Made by a program: the position numbers and the translations under genes
The notes under the pieces: generated by a model
What the model was told of the DNA's origin: nothing
The model's input: only the letters and a program-made list of their open reading frames with translations
The model's database searches: none
Part shown: piece by piece, positions 52,898-61,680 of the stretch
Numbering within the stretch: the first letter of the stretch is position 1
How the letters are laid out: each line of letters starts with the position of its first letter
NCBI RefSeq assembly: GCF_029893355.1
Contig: NZ_JARZAI010000015.1
Coordinates: 124,001-188,000, forward strand
Direction of reading: 5' to 3'
DNA: 64,000 bases
Source: Kitasatospora sp. MAA4
Lineage (GTDB): Bacteria; Actinomycetota; Actinomycetes; Streptomycetales; Streptomycetaceae

Positions 52898-55800
52898 GTG
52901 GACTCGTGGGCCCTCTCCCAGTCGTGGGCCGACCCTGGGGACGGCACCCCTCAGTCGCTGTGGTTGGACCAGATCATTCGCACCGGGTACACCAGCGGCA
53001 ACACCATCCCGTTGCCGCCAGTGACGTTCTACGCCGGCGCCGAGATGGCGAACCGGGTCAACACCACTGTCGCCGTGCCTGACAGCGTGCCGCCGCAGAC
53101 GATGGGCCTGCCGCAGTTCAACCAGCCGCGGATGAGGACGATCACCACCGAGACCGGTGGCAGGATCAACATCATCTACAACGACGCCGCTGCCGCCGGC
53201 ACCAACCCGAAGCCCTGCTCGTTCGCCTACAACGCGGGTCCCTCGCCGGACAGCAACACACTGCCCTGTATGCCCGTCAAGTGGCATCTTCCGGGAGCGA
53301 GTTCGCCCAACCCCGTCGACGACTGGTTCCACAAGTACCTGGTCACCGACGTGACCGAGCAGGATACCGGCACCGGCACCTCCGTCCTCAAGTCGACCCA
53401 CTACACCTACGGTGGCTGCGGGGGCGCCGCCTGGCATCACAACGACTCCGAGTTCACGGACCCCACCACCCGAACCTGGGACGACTTCCGCGGCTACCAG
53501 ACGGTCACCACCACAACCGGCAGTGCGAACAGCGGACAGGCGCCCCAGACACAGCAGACCGTCACCTACCTGCGTGGCATGGACGGCGATGCCTGGGCCA
53601 CCAACTCGCAGTGCACCGGTCAGGTCGCCAACCCGCTCGGCGGCCCGAGCGTCACCGACAGCAACTGGCTGGCCGGCTCGGTCCTGGCCACCCAGATCTA
53701 TGACCAGGCCGGTGGCAAGGTCCTGTCGATGACCGGGACCACGTCCAGCAACGATCAGAAGCCCACCGCCACCCACACTCCGTCGCCGCCGATCAGCGGC
53801 GTTCCACCGCTGATCGCACGCACGCCAGCCAAGCAGCTCACGACGACTGTCATGGCGCTCCTGGCCAACAACACCTGGCGGACCACCTCCAAGGTCGACA
53901 CCATCGATCAGGACCACGGTGCCCGACTGAAGCAGAGCGACGACAAGGGCGACGGCACCACCGCGACCCCGGAGATCTGCACAACCATCAGCTACGCGGC
54001 TGGTGCCGCTGCTCCCACCAACGCGGTGCTGTCGGCCGTGAGTGAGAAGCAGGCTGTCACCGGTCCCTGCGGTACCACCGCGACGGCAACCAGCACGGTC
54101 TCCGACAACCGGACCCTCTATGACGGCAAGCTGTTCGGCCAACTCGGCGGGTTCGGCGACCCGTCCAGCAGCCAGGCGCTGGACCACTACGACGCCAGCG
54201 GGAACCCCGTCTACGTCCTGTCGGGCAGCGTGGCCTCCACCGACGCCTACGGCCGCACTCTGAGCGTCTCGACCACCGACGGCTCGACCTACGACGCCGC
54301 GGGCAACCAGCTGACCGGCGCGACCACGGCAGTGGCCACGACGACCACCGCGTACACCCCGGCCACGGGCGCGCTCCCGACCTCCATCAGCACCACCAAC
54401 CCGCTCGGCTGGACGAGCACAGTCACCCAGGACCCGGGCCGCGCACTGCCGTTGACGTCGAGCGATCCCAACAAGCGGGTGACCACCGAGCACTACGACG
54501 GCCTCGGCCGCCTCATCGACGTCTGGCAGCCCGACCGGGCGACCGACCAGACAGCGAGCGTCGAGTACTCGTACGCGATGGGCAGCGCCACGGCTCCGTC
54601 CGTGGTCACCACCCGTACCCTGCGCGAGACGCTGTCCAACAGCACCGCGATAAACGACTTCTCCTGGAAGACCGAGCTCTACGACGGCCTGGGCCGGCTC
54701 GTGCAAACCCAGACCACCGTCCCCCAGACCGGTCCCGGACGACTGATCTCCGACACCGTCTACGACTCGCACGGCTGGGCCACCCTCACCAGGTCGCCGT
54801 ACTACGACATCACCACTCTCCCGAACGGCACACTCGTCACACCGGTCGACTCCCAGGTCCCCAGCGAGACCAAAACCACCTACGACGGGATGGGCCGCGT
54901 CACCCAGAGCGAGTTCCTGTCGTACAACCAGCCGCAGTGGGGCACCACCACTGCCTACCCAGGCGCCGACCGCACCGATGTGACTCCGCCCCAGGGCGGA
55001 ACACCCACCAGCACCATGACCGACTCGCGCGGCCACACCACCGCCCTGTGGCAGTACCGCGCCACCACCGTGACCGGTAACGCCACCGACGCCGACGTCA
55101 CCTCCTACAACTACACCCCGAGCGGGCAACCGGCCTCGCGCACCGACGCCGCCGGAAACACCTGGAGCTACACCTACGACCTGCTCGGCCGCCAGACGTC
55201 CGTCTCCGACCCGGACACCGGTGTCACGAAGACGTTCTACGACGCCGACTCAAGGGTCGACCATACGACCGACGCCAAGAGCAACACGCTCGCCTACAGC
55301 TACGACCTGCTCGGCCGCAAGACCGGCCTCTACACCGGCAGCGTCGCGCCCGCCAACCAGCAGGCCGGCTGGACCTACGACACCCTGGCGCTGGGACAGT
55401 TGACCTCCTCCACTCGCTACGGAAAGGGCGGCACCACCGGCCCGGCCTACACGGAGGCGACCACCGGATACGACACCGCCTACCACCCGCTCGGCACCAG
55501 CGTCACCATCCCGTCCGCGGAGGGCAAGCTGGCCGGCACCTACACCACCACCAACACCTACAACCCGGTCCTCGGCACCCCGCTGAAGACGACCCTGCCT
55601 TCCCTCCCGTTCCTGCCAGCCGGAACTCCCGCCGAGACGGTCGGCTACGCCTACACGCTCTCCGGATACCTGATCGACTCCAGCGGTGACAACACACTGG
55701 TCCAGGGCGTCAACTACGACGCCTATGGCCGACCGGTCAAGACCACCGTCGGCACACCTGGCAATGCCGTCAACTCCGTCCAGCAGTACGACCAGGCGTC

Positions 55801-58800
55801 CGGCCACGTCATCAACTCCTGGATCGACCCGCAGAACGTCACGTCCTCCGCCGACCAGTACACCTATACCTACAACCCGGCAGGCAGCGTCACCTCGGTC
55901 AGCGACAACGAGAGCACCGCGGCCACCGACACCCAGTGCTTCACCTACGACTACCTCGGGCGCCTGGCCAGCGCCTGGACGGACACCGGCGGCACGCAGA
56001 CCCGTCCCACGGGCACCTGGTACGACACGACCACCACCAACCCCATCGGCTCCGGCACCTCGGTCTCCGTTCCCGGCATCGGCGGCTGCAACAACGCCAG
56101 CGGCCCAGCCGGGCCCGCCAGCGTGGGCGGCCCGTCACCGTACTGGCAGAACTACACCTACGACTCCACCGGCAACCGCACCGGCCTGACCTCCCACAAC
56201 ACGACCGGGGCCCCGATGCTGGACCCCTCGCAGGTCAATCAGGTCTCCACGGCCTCGGACGGCACCCAGACCTGGGGCGTGACCGTGGCCAACGGAGCCG
56301 TGTGGACCGCTCCGCAGAACGCGGACGGCAGCTGGGCCTCCTTCAGTAACCTGATGACCCAGGCGGGCTCGCTGCCTGCGGTCAGCTCGGTCTCGGCGGC
56401 TGTCAGCAACGGACAGCTGCAGATCATGGCGATCGCCGGAGGAAAGCTCTGGCACACCATCCGCAAGGCCGACGGCACGTGGCAGGCCTGGGGCGACGTC
56501 TTTGCGGCCGTGGGCAGCAGCCTCCCCTCGCCCAGCCAGCTCTCCCTCACCGCCACCGCCTCCGGACTCGAGGTCCTGACCACGTCCGGCGGCAAGCTGT
56601 GGCACACCATCCGTCACCCCGACGGAACTTGGCAGACGATCGGCTGGGGTGACGTCTTCGCCAACGTCGGCACCCTCGCCTCCACCGATCAGATCGCCGC
56701 AGCCGCCACTCCCTCCGGACTTGAGCTCATGGTGGGCTCCGGCGGCAAGCTCTGGCACACCGTTCGTCACCCCGACGGGACCTGGCAGTCGATCGGCTGG
56801 GGCGACGTCTTCGGCGCGACCGGCGCGCTGCCCGGCATCGCGACGGGTCCGAACCAGCTCTCGCTCGCCGGAACCACCGGGGGCCTGGAAGTCATGGCCA
56901 TCGCCAACGGCAAGCCCTTCAACGTCCTGCGCAACTCCAGCGGCTCCTGGTCGGGCTGGGGCGACGTCACCGGCGCAGTCGGCCCTCTCCAGCCGATTTA
57001 CATCCTCGCAGCAGCAGCGTCGGGAGCCGACCTCAAGGTCCTCACGGTCGGATCGGGGCAGCTCAACTACACCAAGCGCGACGGCACCACCCAGGGCTGG
57101 ACCCCCTGGTCCGTGATGAACCAGGGCACCAGCGTCGACACCGTCACCACGTCCAACTACCCCGCCCCCGGCACGGTCAACACCGCCACCAAGGCACCCA
57201 ACACCGGTGGCGGTACCGGCGGCCCGCACGCACTGCTCTCCACCACGACCACCAGCCCTGGCCAATCCTCCACCTCCACCTACCAGTACGACCAACTCGG
57301 CAACACCACTTCCGTCACCAGCACCTCCGGCACCACCAACCTCGCCTGGAACAACGAGGACCAACTCAGCTCCGCCAGCACCACGGGCCAGAACGGCGGC
57401 ACCAGCTACCTCTACGACGCCGACGGCAACCAGCTCATCCGCTACGACCCGGGGAAGACCACGGTCAACCTCGGCGCCGACGAGCTGACCCTCTACACCG
57501 ACAACTCGATGAGCGACGTCCGCTCCTACGGCGCGCCCGGCGGCATCACCATCACGCGGGTCTTCACCCCTCAGAACCCCGCCGGCACGACCGTCTACCA
57601 GGCCGCTGATCCGCACGGAACCAACGGCGTCCAGATCGGCACGGACGCGGCCCAGACCGTCACCCGCCGCCTCACCGACCCCTTCGGCAACCCCCGCGGC
57701 AGCCAGCCCGCTGCTGGCACCTGGGCCGGCGACAAGGGCTTCGTCGGCGGCACCCAGGACCCCGTCACCGGCCTCACCAACCTCGGAGCCCGCGAGTACG
57801 ACCCCGTCCACGGCCGCTTCCTCAACCCCGACCCCCTCCTGGACACCTCCGACCCCCAGCAGTGGAACGGCTACGCCTACAGCAGCAACGACCCGGTCAA
57901 CAGCTCCGACCCCACCGGCCTGTGCCCGCCCGACATCTGCGGTGTCGGAACCCCCATCGGTGGCACCGGTAGCAGCCCCGGCAACCCCACCCGTTATGTC
58001 GAAACCGGCCCGGAAGACCCTGACAACCCAGACGCCGGCGAAGTACGCCATGGTGTGTATTCCCCATCTGCGCCCAACACCAGCAAGGGCAACGGCAACG
58101 GGAAGGGCGGCAACGGCAAGCCCAAGAAGAAGGACTTCTGGCACGACCCGATCGGATGGTCCTGGGACCACAAGGCCGACATCGGTTCCGCCATCGTCGA
58201 AAGCGTTGTCTACAGCGGCTGTATCGGCGGATCCCTCGGCGGCGCCGCGGAGACCGGCGGCGCCAGCCTTCTAGCCCTCGCCGGCTGCGGTGCGGCGGCC
58301 GGCGCAGCGGGAGCGGCAACCTACGACCTCCTCAGCCCCGACTCACCCACCACCCCCGGCGGCGTCTTCGCCGACGTGGTCACCGGAGCGGCCTTCGGCG
58401 CTGCGGGCTCCTTGCTGGGCCGGGCGGCAGGCGTGGTCGGCAGTGCGGTGATGGCCAAGGCCGCGCCCATGCTCGGCGACGCAGCCACGGACATCGCCTC
58501 CAAACTCGGGCGCATCACCTGCGCCAACAGTTTCCCTGCGGCCACACTCGTCCTTCTGGCCGACGGCAGCACCAAGGCGATCAGCACCCTCGCAGTCGGC
58601 GACCAGGTCGCCTCAACCGATCCGCAGACCGGGCTGACCCTGGCCGAACCAGTGACTCAGACCATCGTCACCCCCGATGACCACGCCTTCACCGATCTCA
58701 CCCTGACCACCCACACCCACACCCTCGCCTCCCTCACCTCCACCCAGCACCACCCCTACTGGGACATCACCACCCACCGCTGGACCAACGCCGCCGACCT

Positions 58801-59302
58801 ACACGTCGGCGACCAACTCCTGACCACGGACGGCAGCACCGTCACCGTCCAGGCGGCACGGAACTACGAGACCGCTGAGCAGACTGCATACAACCTCACG
58901 GTCGCGGACCTCCACACGTACTATGTGCTCGCAGGGGTCACGCCGGTCCTGGTTCACAATTGTGATCCGGTCAAGGATTTCGGCGTGCCAAATACTCCAG
59001 GCGTTTACACCATCCACCTGAATAGCGGCGAGAAGTATGTAGGTATGTCGACCGCCAATATTCAGGACCGCGTGGCTGCTTCGATCAAGCCGGGCCATGC
59101 GGTGACAACTGCAGGCTACTCGTGTGCGGATATCTGTAACGTGAGCTGGATTCCACTTCCTGCGGGCGTGAAGTCAGTTACGGCACGCCGAGTCGAACAG
59201 TCGGTGATGGAGGGCCTGAAGAGTCGCGGCGTGTCCCTTGTCAATCGACGAGATCCCGAGTTCGATGTAAGTGGTCTAGGTGGCAATTCGAACTGGAGGT
59301 AG
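52898..59302 (+). CDS. RHS-repeat polymorphic toxin with lectin-like propeller insert, HINT domain and GIY-YIG-like nuclease tip
   Basis: 2134 residues from GTG 52898, the first start in this frame. Many YD/RHS repeats (YDxxGR, YTYDLLGR) fill residues about 450-1100 and 1420-1620. Residues about 1107-1410 are six repeats with LWHT(I/V)R and GTWQ..GWGDVF, like a PLL/tectonin-type lectin propeller. The RHS core motif ends near 1676 (DPTGLCPP). A hydrophobic Gly/Ala segment follows (about 1770-1860). A HINT autoprocessing domain runs from Cys1875 to HNC (2020-2022). The tip (2023-2134) has GVY (2035-2037), YVG (2047-2049), Arg2058, Glu2100 and Asn2116, the order of GIY-YIG nucleases. No signal peptide is in frame, so secretion is doubtful. 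Confidence 0.88.
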   Translation: MDSWALSQSWADPGDGTPQSLWLDQIIRTGYTSGNTIPLPPVTFYAGAEMANRVNTTVAVPDSVPPQTMGLPQFNQPRMRTITTETGGRINIIYNDAAAAGTNPKPCSFAYNAGPSPDSNTLPCMPVKWHLPGASSPNPVDDWFHKYLVTDVTEQDTGTGTSVLKSTHYTYGGCGGAAWHHNDSEFTDPTTRTWDDFRGYQTVTTTTGSANSGQAPQTQQTVTYLRGMDGDAWATNSQCTGQVANPLGGPSVTDSNWLAGSVLATQIYDQAGGKVLSMTGTTSSNDQKPTATHTPSPPISGVPPLIARTPAKQLTTTVMALLANNTWRTTSKVDTIDQDHGARLKQSDDKGDGTTATPEICTTISYAAGAAAPTNAVLSAVSEKQAVTGPCGTTATATSTVSDNRTLYDGKLFGQLGGFGDPSSSQALDHYDASGNPVYVLSGSVASTDAYGRTLSVSTTDGSTYDAAGNQLTGATTAVATTTTAYTPATGALPTSISTTNPLGWTSTVTQDPGRALPLTSSDPNKRVTTEHYDGLGRLIDVWQPDRATDQTASVEYSYAMGSATAPSVVTTRTLRETLSNSTAINDFSWKTELYDGLGRLVQTQTTVPQTGPGRLISDTVYDSHGWATLTRSPYYDITTLPNGTLVTPVDSQVPSETKTTYDGMGRVTQSEFLSYNQPQWGTTTAYPGADRTDVTPPQGGTPTSTMTDSRGHTTALWQYRATTVTGNATDADVTSYNYTPSGQPASRTDAAGNTWSYTYDLLGRQTSVSDPDTGVTKTFYDADSRVDHTTDAKSNTLAYSYDLLGRKTGLYTGSVAPANQQAGWTYDTLALGQLTSSTRYGKGGTTGPAYTEATTGYDTAYHPLGTSVTIPSAEGKLAGTYTTTNTYNPVLGTPLKTTLPSLPFLPAGTPAETVGYAYTLSGYLIDSSGDNTLVQGVNYDAYGRPVKTTVGTPGNAVNSVQQYDQASGHVINSWIDPQNVTSSADQYTYTYNPAGSVTSVSDNESTAATDTQCFTYDYLGRLASAWTDTGGTQTRPTGTWYDTTTTNPIGSGTSVSVPGIGGCNNASGPAGPASVGGPSPYWQNYTYDSTGNRTGLTSHNTTGAPMLDPSQVNQVSTASDGTQTWGVTVANGAVWTAPQNADGSWASFSNLMTQAGSLPAVSSVSAAVSNGQLQIMAIAGGKLWHTIRKADGTWQAWGDVFAAVGSSLPSPSQLSLTATASGLEVLTTSGGKLWHTIRHPDGTWQTIGWGDVFANVGTLASTDQIAAAATPSGLELMVGSGGKLWHTVRHPDGTWQSIGWGDVFGATGALPGIATGPNQLSLAGTTGGLEVMAIANGKPFNVLRNSSGSWSGWGDVTGAVGPLQPIYILAAAASGADLKVLTVGSGQLNYTKRDGTTQGWTPWSVMNQGTSVDTVTTSNYPAPGTVNTATKAPNTGGGTGGPHALLSTTTTSPGQSSTSTYQYDQLGNTTSVTSTSGTTNLAWNNEDQLSSASTTGQNGGTSYLYDADGNQLIRYDPGKTTVNLGADELTLYTDNSMSDVRSYGAPGGITITRVFTPQNPAGTTVYQAADPHGTNGVQIGTDAAQTVTRRLTDPFGNPRGSQPAAGTWAGDKGFVGGTQDPVTGLTNLGAREYDPVHGRFLNPDPLLDTSDPQQWNGYAYSSNDPVNSSDPTGLCPPDICGVGTPIGGTGSSPGNPTRYVETGPEDPDNPDAGEVRHGVYSPSAPNTSKGNGNGKGGNGKPKKKDFWHDPIGWSWDHKADIGSAIVESVVYSGCIGGSLGGAAETGGASLLALAGCGAAAGAAGAATYDLLSPDSPTTPGGVFADVVTGAAFGAAGSLLGRAAGVVGSAVMAKAAPMLGDAATDIASKLGRITCANSFPAATLVLLADGSTKAISTLAVGDQVASTDPQTGLTLAEPVTQTIVTPDDHAFTDLTLTTHTHTLASLTSTQHHPYWDITTHRWTNAADLHVGDQLLTTDGSTVTVQAARNYETAEQTAYNLTVADLHTYYVLAGVTPVLVHNCDPVKDFGVPNTPGVYTIHLNSGEKYVGMSTANIQDRVAASIKPGHAVTTAGYSCADICNVSWIPLPAGVKSVTARRVEQSVMEGLKSRGVSLVNRRDPEFDVSGLGGNSNWR

Positions 59303-59305
59303 GGC

Positions 59306-59728
59306 ATGGGAACCTGGGGTGCTGGGCTTCTCGACAGTGATAGTGCGCAAGACTTCCTTGATCAGGCGAAAGGCATGCCCACTGAGGCGAGGTCGGCCTT
59401 GGTAGAGCAAGTTGTGGTTCGCGTCGCGGGAGACGCATCTGTCGTAAATCGGGAATTTGTTCCCGAGGAGGTTATCGCGGCCGTTGCGATTGTTGCTGCG
59501 ACCATTACCGAGACGGGTGATTATGCATGGATGCATAACGAGGACCTGGTTGAGGTGACCCGCGAGATGGACCCGCAGATTCACTTGCGTGATGCCGCCG
59601 TTTTGGCTCTGGCCGCTGTGGCAGGAAATCGCAATTCTCCTCTGCTTTCAGGCTGGAAGAGTGAGGATGACCTTCGCTCGGTAGAACAACAGGTCGATGA
59701 GATTAGGAGCGCGCTCAGCGGAAGCTAG
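59306..59728 (+). CDS. DUF4259-like protein, candidate immunity protein for the RHS toxin
   Basis: 140 residues. ATG at 59306 follows GGAGGT, which lies inside the last codons of the toxin gene; the gap after the toxin stop is 3 bp. The N-terminus MGTWGAGLLDSDSAQDFLDQ is the hallmark of DUF4259 proteins, then a small helical domain. Its codon use is less GC-biased than the RHS body, as is that of the toxin tip, which fits a mobile toxin/immunity cassette. Immunity is inferred from position and family occurrence. Confidence 0.85.
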   Translation: MGTWGAGLLDSDSAQDFLDQAKGMPTEARSALVEQVVVRVAGDASVVNREFVPEEVIAAVAIVAATITETGDYAWMHNEDLVEVTREMDPQIHLRDAAVLALAAVAGNRNSPLLSGWKSEDDLRSVEQQVDEIRSALSGS

Positions 59729-59772
59729 CGGAGACCTGACCTGGTAGTTTGGTCGGCCTGTAATGGCCAAGC

Positions 59773-59810
59773 GAGAAGCCCCGTCGAAGGCGACTTCAAC
59801 GGGGCTTCTC
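59773..59810. terminator. Strong terminator after the toxin/immunity pair
   Basis: GAGAAGCCCCGT (59773-59784) pairs with ACGGGGCTTCTC (59799-59810) and the inner bases extend the stem with one mismatch; GGGTTTT follows on the plus strand. It may also serve the leftward int gene, whose stop is at 59841. Confidence 0.85.
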
Positions 59811-59815
59811 GGGTT

Positions 59816-59837
59816 TTGACGGCAGTAGTTGACGGCA
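59816..59837. repeat. Direct repeats TTGACGGCA beside int
   Basis: TTGACGGCA occurs at 59816-59824 and 59829-59837, 13 bp apart, immediately after the int stop. In pSAM2-type elements the attachment site lies just downstream of int, so these could be integrase arm sites or part of the att region. No tRNA end is recognisable here. Confidence 0.4.
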
Positions 59838-59840
59838 ACG

Positions 59841-61166
59841 TCAGCGGACGGGTGCTGCACAAAGTGGTGGTTCGTCGCCGTCGTCGGGTCGGGTGGCGGT
59901 CTCGTCGGGGTTGCGGAGGGCGTTGCCGAGGAGGTCTATGGCGTCGCGCTGGAGGCGGAGTCGGACGTGGGCGTACACCGTCGCGGTCACCCCGATGTGG
60001 GCATGGCCCAACAGCTCCTTGATGACGACGAGTTCGACGCCCTGTTCCAGGAGGAGGGTCGCCGCCGAGTGCCGGAGGTCGTGGAAGCGGATGCGGCGGA
60101 GCCTGGCGCGGCGGAGCAGGGCGGTGAAGTGCCGGGTGAGCGTGGCCCCTTCGATGGGGGCGCCGTTGGGCCGGGTGAAGACGTAGCCGCTGTCCCTCCA
60201 GCCGGTGCCTGCCACTTCGCGTTCCAGGCGCTGCTGGTCGCGGTGCTGTTCGAGGGAGCGCAGGCACGGCGTGGGCAGCGCGATCCGCCGCTCCGAGCTC
60301 TGGGTCTTGGTCGGCAGGGCGGTCAGGCCGCCGGTGTTGGTGCGTTGGAGGGTGCGGCGGATGCTGGCGGTGCCGCTGGCCAGGTCGAGGTCTTCCCAGC
60401 GCAGGCCGAGGAGTTCGCCCTTGCGGAGTCCGGTGCGTAGGGCGAGTTCGAACAGCGCGCTCAGCTGGTGCCCGTTCGTGGCGCTGAGGAAGTCGCGTGC
60501 CTCTTCGGCGGTGAGGGGTTCGAAGCGGCGGGGCCTTGGGGTGCCCATGCGGACGTTGCGGGCGACGTTGCGCGGGATCTCCTCTTCGCGGACGGCGTGC
60601 TCCAGGGCGGACTTGAGCACGGAGTGCACGTAGGCCAGCGTCAGCGGGGACAGCCGCTTGGAGCAGCACGTTCCGATGGCGCAGCACTGCGGCTTGTCGC
60701 GGGTGGTGTCGAGGCCGCGTGCGCAGCACTGGCAGGTGGTGCGGAGTTGGTCGAGCCAGGTGCGGACGTCCTTGGCGGTGAGCTTGGCGAGGTTCTTCTT
60801 GCCCAGGCCGGGGAGGAGGTAGAGGCGGACGACGGCGGTGTAGCGGGTGTGGGTGTTCTCGCGGAGCCGGTGGACGGCGACGCTCTCCAGCCAGTACGTG
60901 AGGAATGCTGCGAGGCTGCCCTGGGCGGTGGGGGTGGGGATGCCGCGGTTGCTGGTGGCGATCTTCTCGGTGAGCTTGGCGACGGCGTCCTTGCGGGTGG
61001 TGCCGTAGACGCGGATGCGTTTGCGGGTGTCGCCTGCGGCGAGGACGTATCCGGCGGCTTCCCAGCGGCCGTCCTTGCGCTGGTAGACGGTGCCGTCGCC
61101 GTTGGCGCGGACCCTGCGAGAACTGGTGCTGGTGCTGGGGGCGGGGTTGGTTTCGGAGCTGGTCAT
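59841..61166 (-). CDS. int: Tyrosine site-specific integrase (pSAM2-type AICE)
   Basis: 441 residues. An N-terminal arm-binding domain (about 20-80), a core-binding SAM-like domain (about 85-205) with an unusual Cys-rich insert (CQCCARG, QCCAIGTCC, about 143-168), then the catalytic domain: Arg in RTGLRKGE (about 247), HDLRH (about 359-363), GHAHIG and the Tyr of TVYAHV (about 398). It integrates and, with Xis, excises the element. Its ATG overlaps the xis stop by one base (TGATG), so the two are translationally coupled. Confidence 0.93.
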   Translation of the reverse strand: MTSSETNPAPSTSTSSRRVRANGDGTVYQRKDGRWEAAGYVLAAGDTRKRIRVYGTTRKDAVAKLTEKIATSNRGIPTPTAQGSLAAFLTYWLESVAVHRLRENTHTRYTAVVRLYLLPGLGKKNLAKLTAKDVRTWLDQLRTTCQCCARGLDTTRDKPQCCAIGTCCSKRLSPLTLAYVHSVLKSALEHAVREEEIPRNVARNVRMGTPRPRRFEPLTAEEARDFLSATNGHQLSALFELALRTGLRKGELLGLRWEDLDLASGTASIRRTLQRTNTGGLTALPTKTQSSERRIALPTPCLRSLEQHRDQQRLEREVAGTGWRDSGYVFTRPNGAPIEGATLTRHFTALLRRARLRRIRFHDLRHSAATLLLEQGVELVVIKELLGHAHIGVTATVYAHVRLRLQRDAIDLLGNALRNPDETATRPDDGDEPPLCAAPVR

Positions 61167-61351
61167 CAGGCTGCCTCTGCGAGTTGGTGGTGGACGAGGG
61201 CGGTCAGGGCGTGGGCGGGGATGCGGCGGGCGCGGCCGATGGTGATCGAGGCGAGCCGCCGGGTGCGGATGAGGTCGTAGACGGTGGAGCGGCTGATCTT
61301 CAGGCGGGCCATGACCTCGGGGACAGTGAGGAGTTCGGACTCGGCGGTCAC
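61166..61351 (-). CDS. xis: Excisionase-type helix-turn-helix protein
   Basis: 61 residues, GTG start after GGGGG. A MerR/excisionase winged helix (VPEVMARLKISRSTVYDLI then RRLASITIGRARRIP) typical of AICE Xis proteins that bend DNA at the att site to favour excision. It overlaps the upstream small ORF by 4 bp (GTGA) and int by 1 bp. Confidence 0.9.
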   Translation of the reverse strand: MTAESELLTVPEVMARLKISRSTVYDLIRTRRLASITIGRARRIPAHALTALVHHQLAEAA

Positions 61352-61680
61352 GCGATCGCCCCCGTCTGGACGGCGGTGGTCAGCGGGGCGGTGGAGTGAC
61401 CGGCCCGGTCACCGGCGCGCCGCGCCCGCCGGGGACGGCTCGGGTGCTCGGGTCGACGGCTTCGTATAGCGGTCAATAGGTTGGCGAGGTGGGCGAGTTC
61501 GGGCAGGAGGCCGGATCCGGCGTACTGCCAGTGCGAGATCACCAGAGTCGTGTCCGCGCCGCCGGATCGCCCGTGCCTCTCGTATTGACCGGTGCGGTGA
61601 CCGGGGCCGGGGTCGGAGTGGCCGGCGGTCAGGTCACTGCGGTCACCGTGCCGGTCAGTGACCGGCCGACCCTCACGCAC
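61348..61680 (-). CDS. Small ORF between repSA and xis
   Basis: 110 residues if read from GTG 61680, which overlaps the repSA stop by 8 bp; it ends in the GTGA shared with xis. The second half (ISHWQYAGSGLLPELAHLANLLTAIR) looks protein-like, whereas the first half is rich in Gly/Asp/Arg and runs through a cluster of GGTCA/TGACC repeats. The real start may lie further in. No family recognised; coupling on both sides is the best evidence that it is translated. Confidence 0.5.
   Translation of the reverse strand: MREGRPVTDRHGDRSDLTAGHSDPGPGHRTGQYERHGRSGGADTTLVISHWQYAGSGLLPELAHLANLLTAIRSRRPEHPSRPRRARRAGDRAGHSTAPLTTAVQTGAIA
61380..61680. repeat. Cluster of CGGTCA/TGACCG motifs
   Basis: About eleven GGTCA or TGACC words fall within 300 bp, including the palindrome CCGGTCAGTGACCGG near 61650-61664 and the inverted pair CGGTCAATA (61470-61478) and TATTGACCG (61583-61591). 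Such a cluster could be a replication origin, RepSA or regulator binding region, overlapping the small ORF. Confidence 0.4.

Noticed and set aside
58520..58963. Intein in the RHS gene
   Set aside because: The Cys...HN-C block is a HINT domain placed before a C-terminal toxin tip, not inside a conserved extein; no homing endonuclease or C-extein continuity.
52898..59302. Reading the RHS gene as a teneurin-like or wall-associated WapA homologue with normal secretion
   Set aside because: The signal sequence is in another frame and the N-terminal shell part is missing, so normal secretion is not supported by this sequence.
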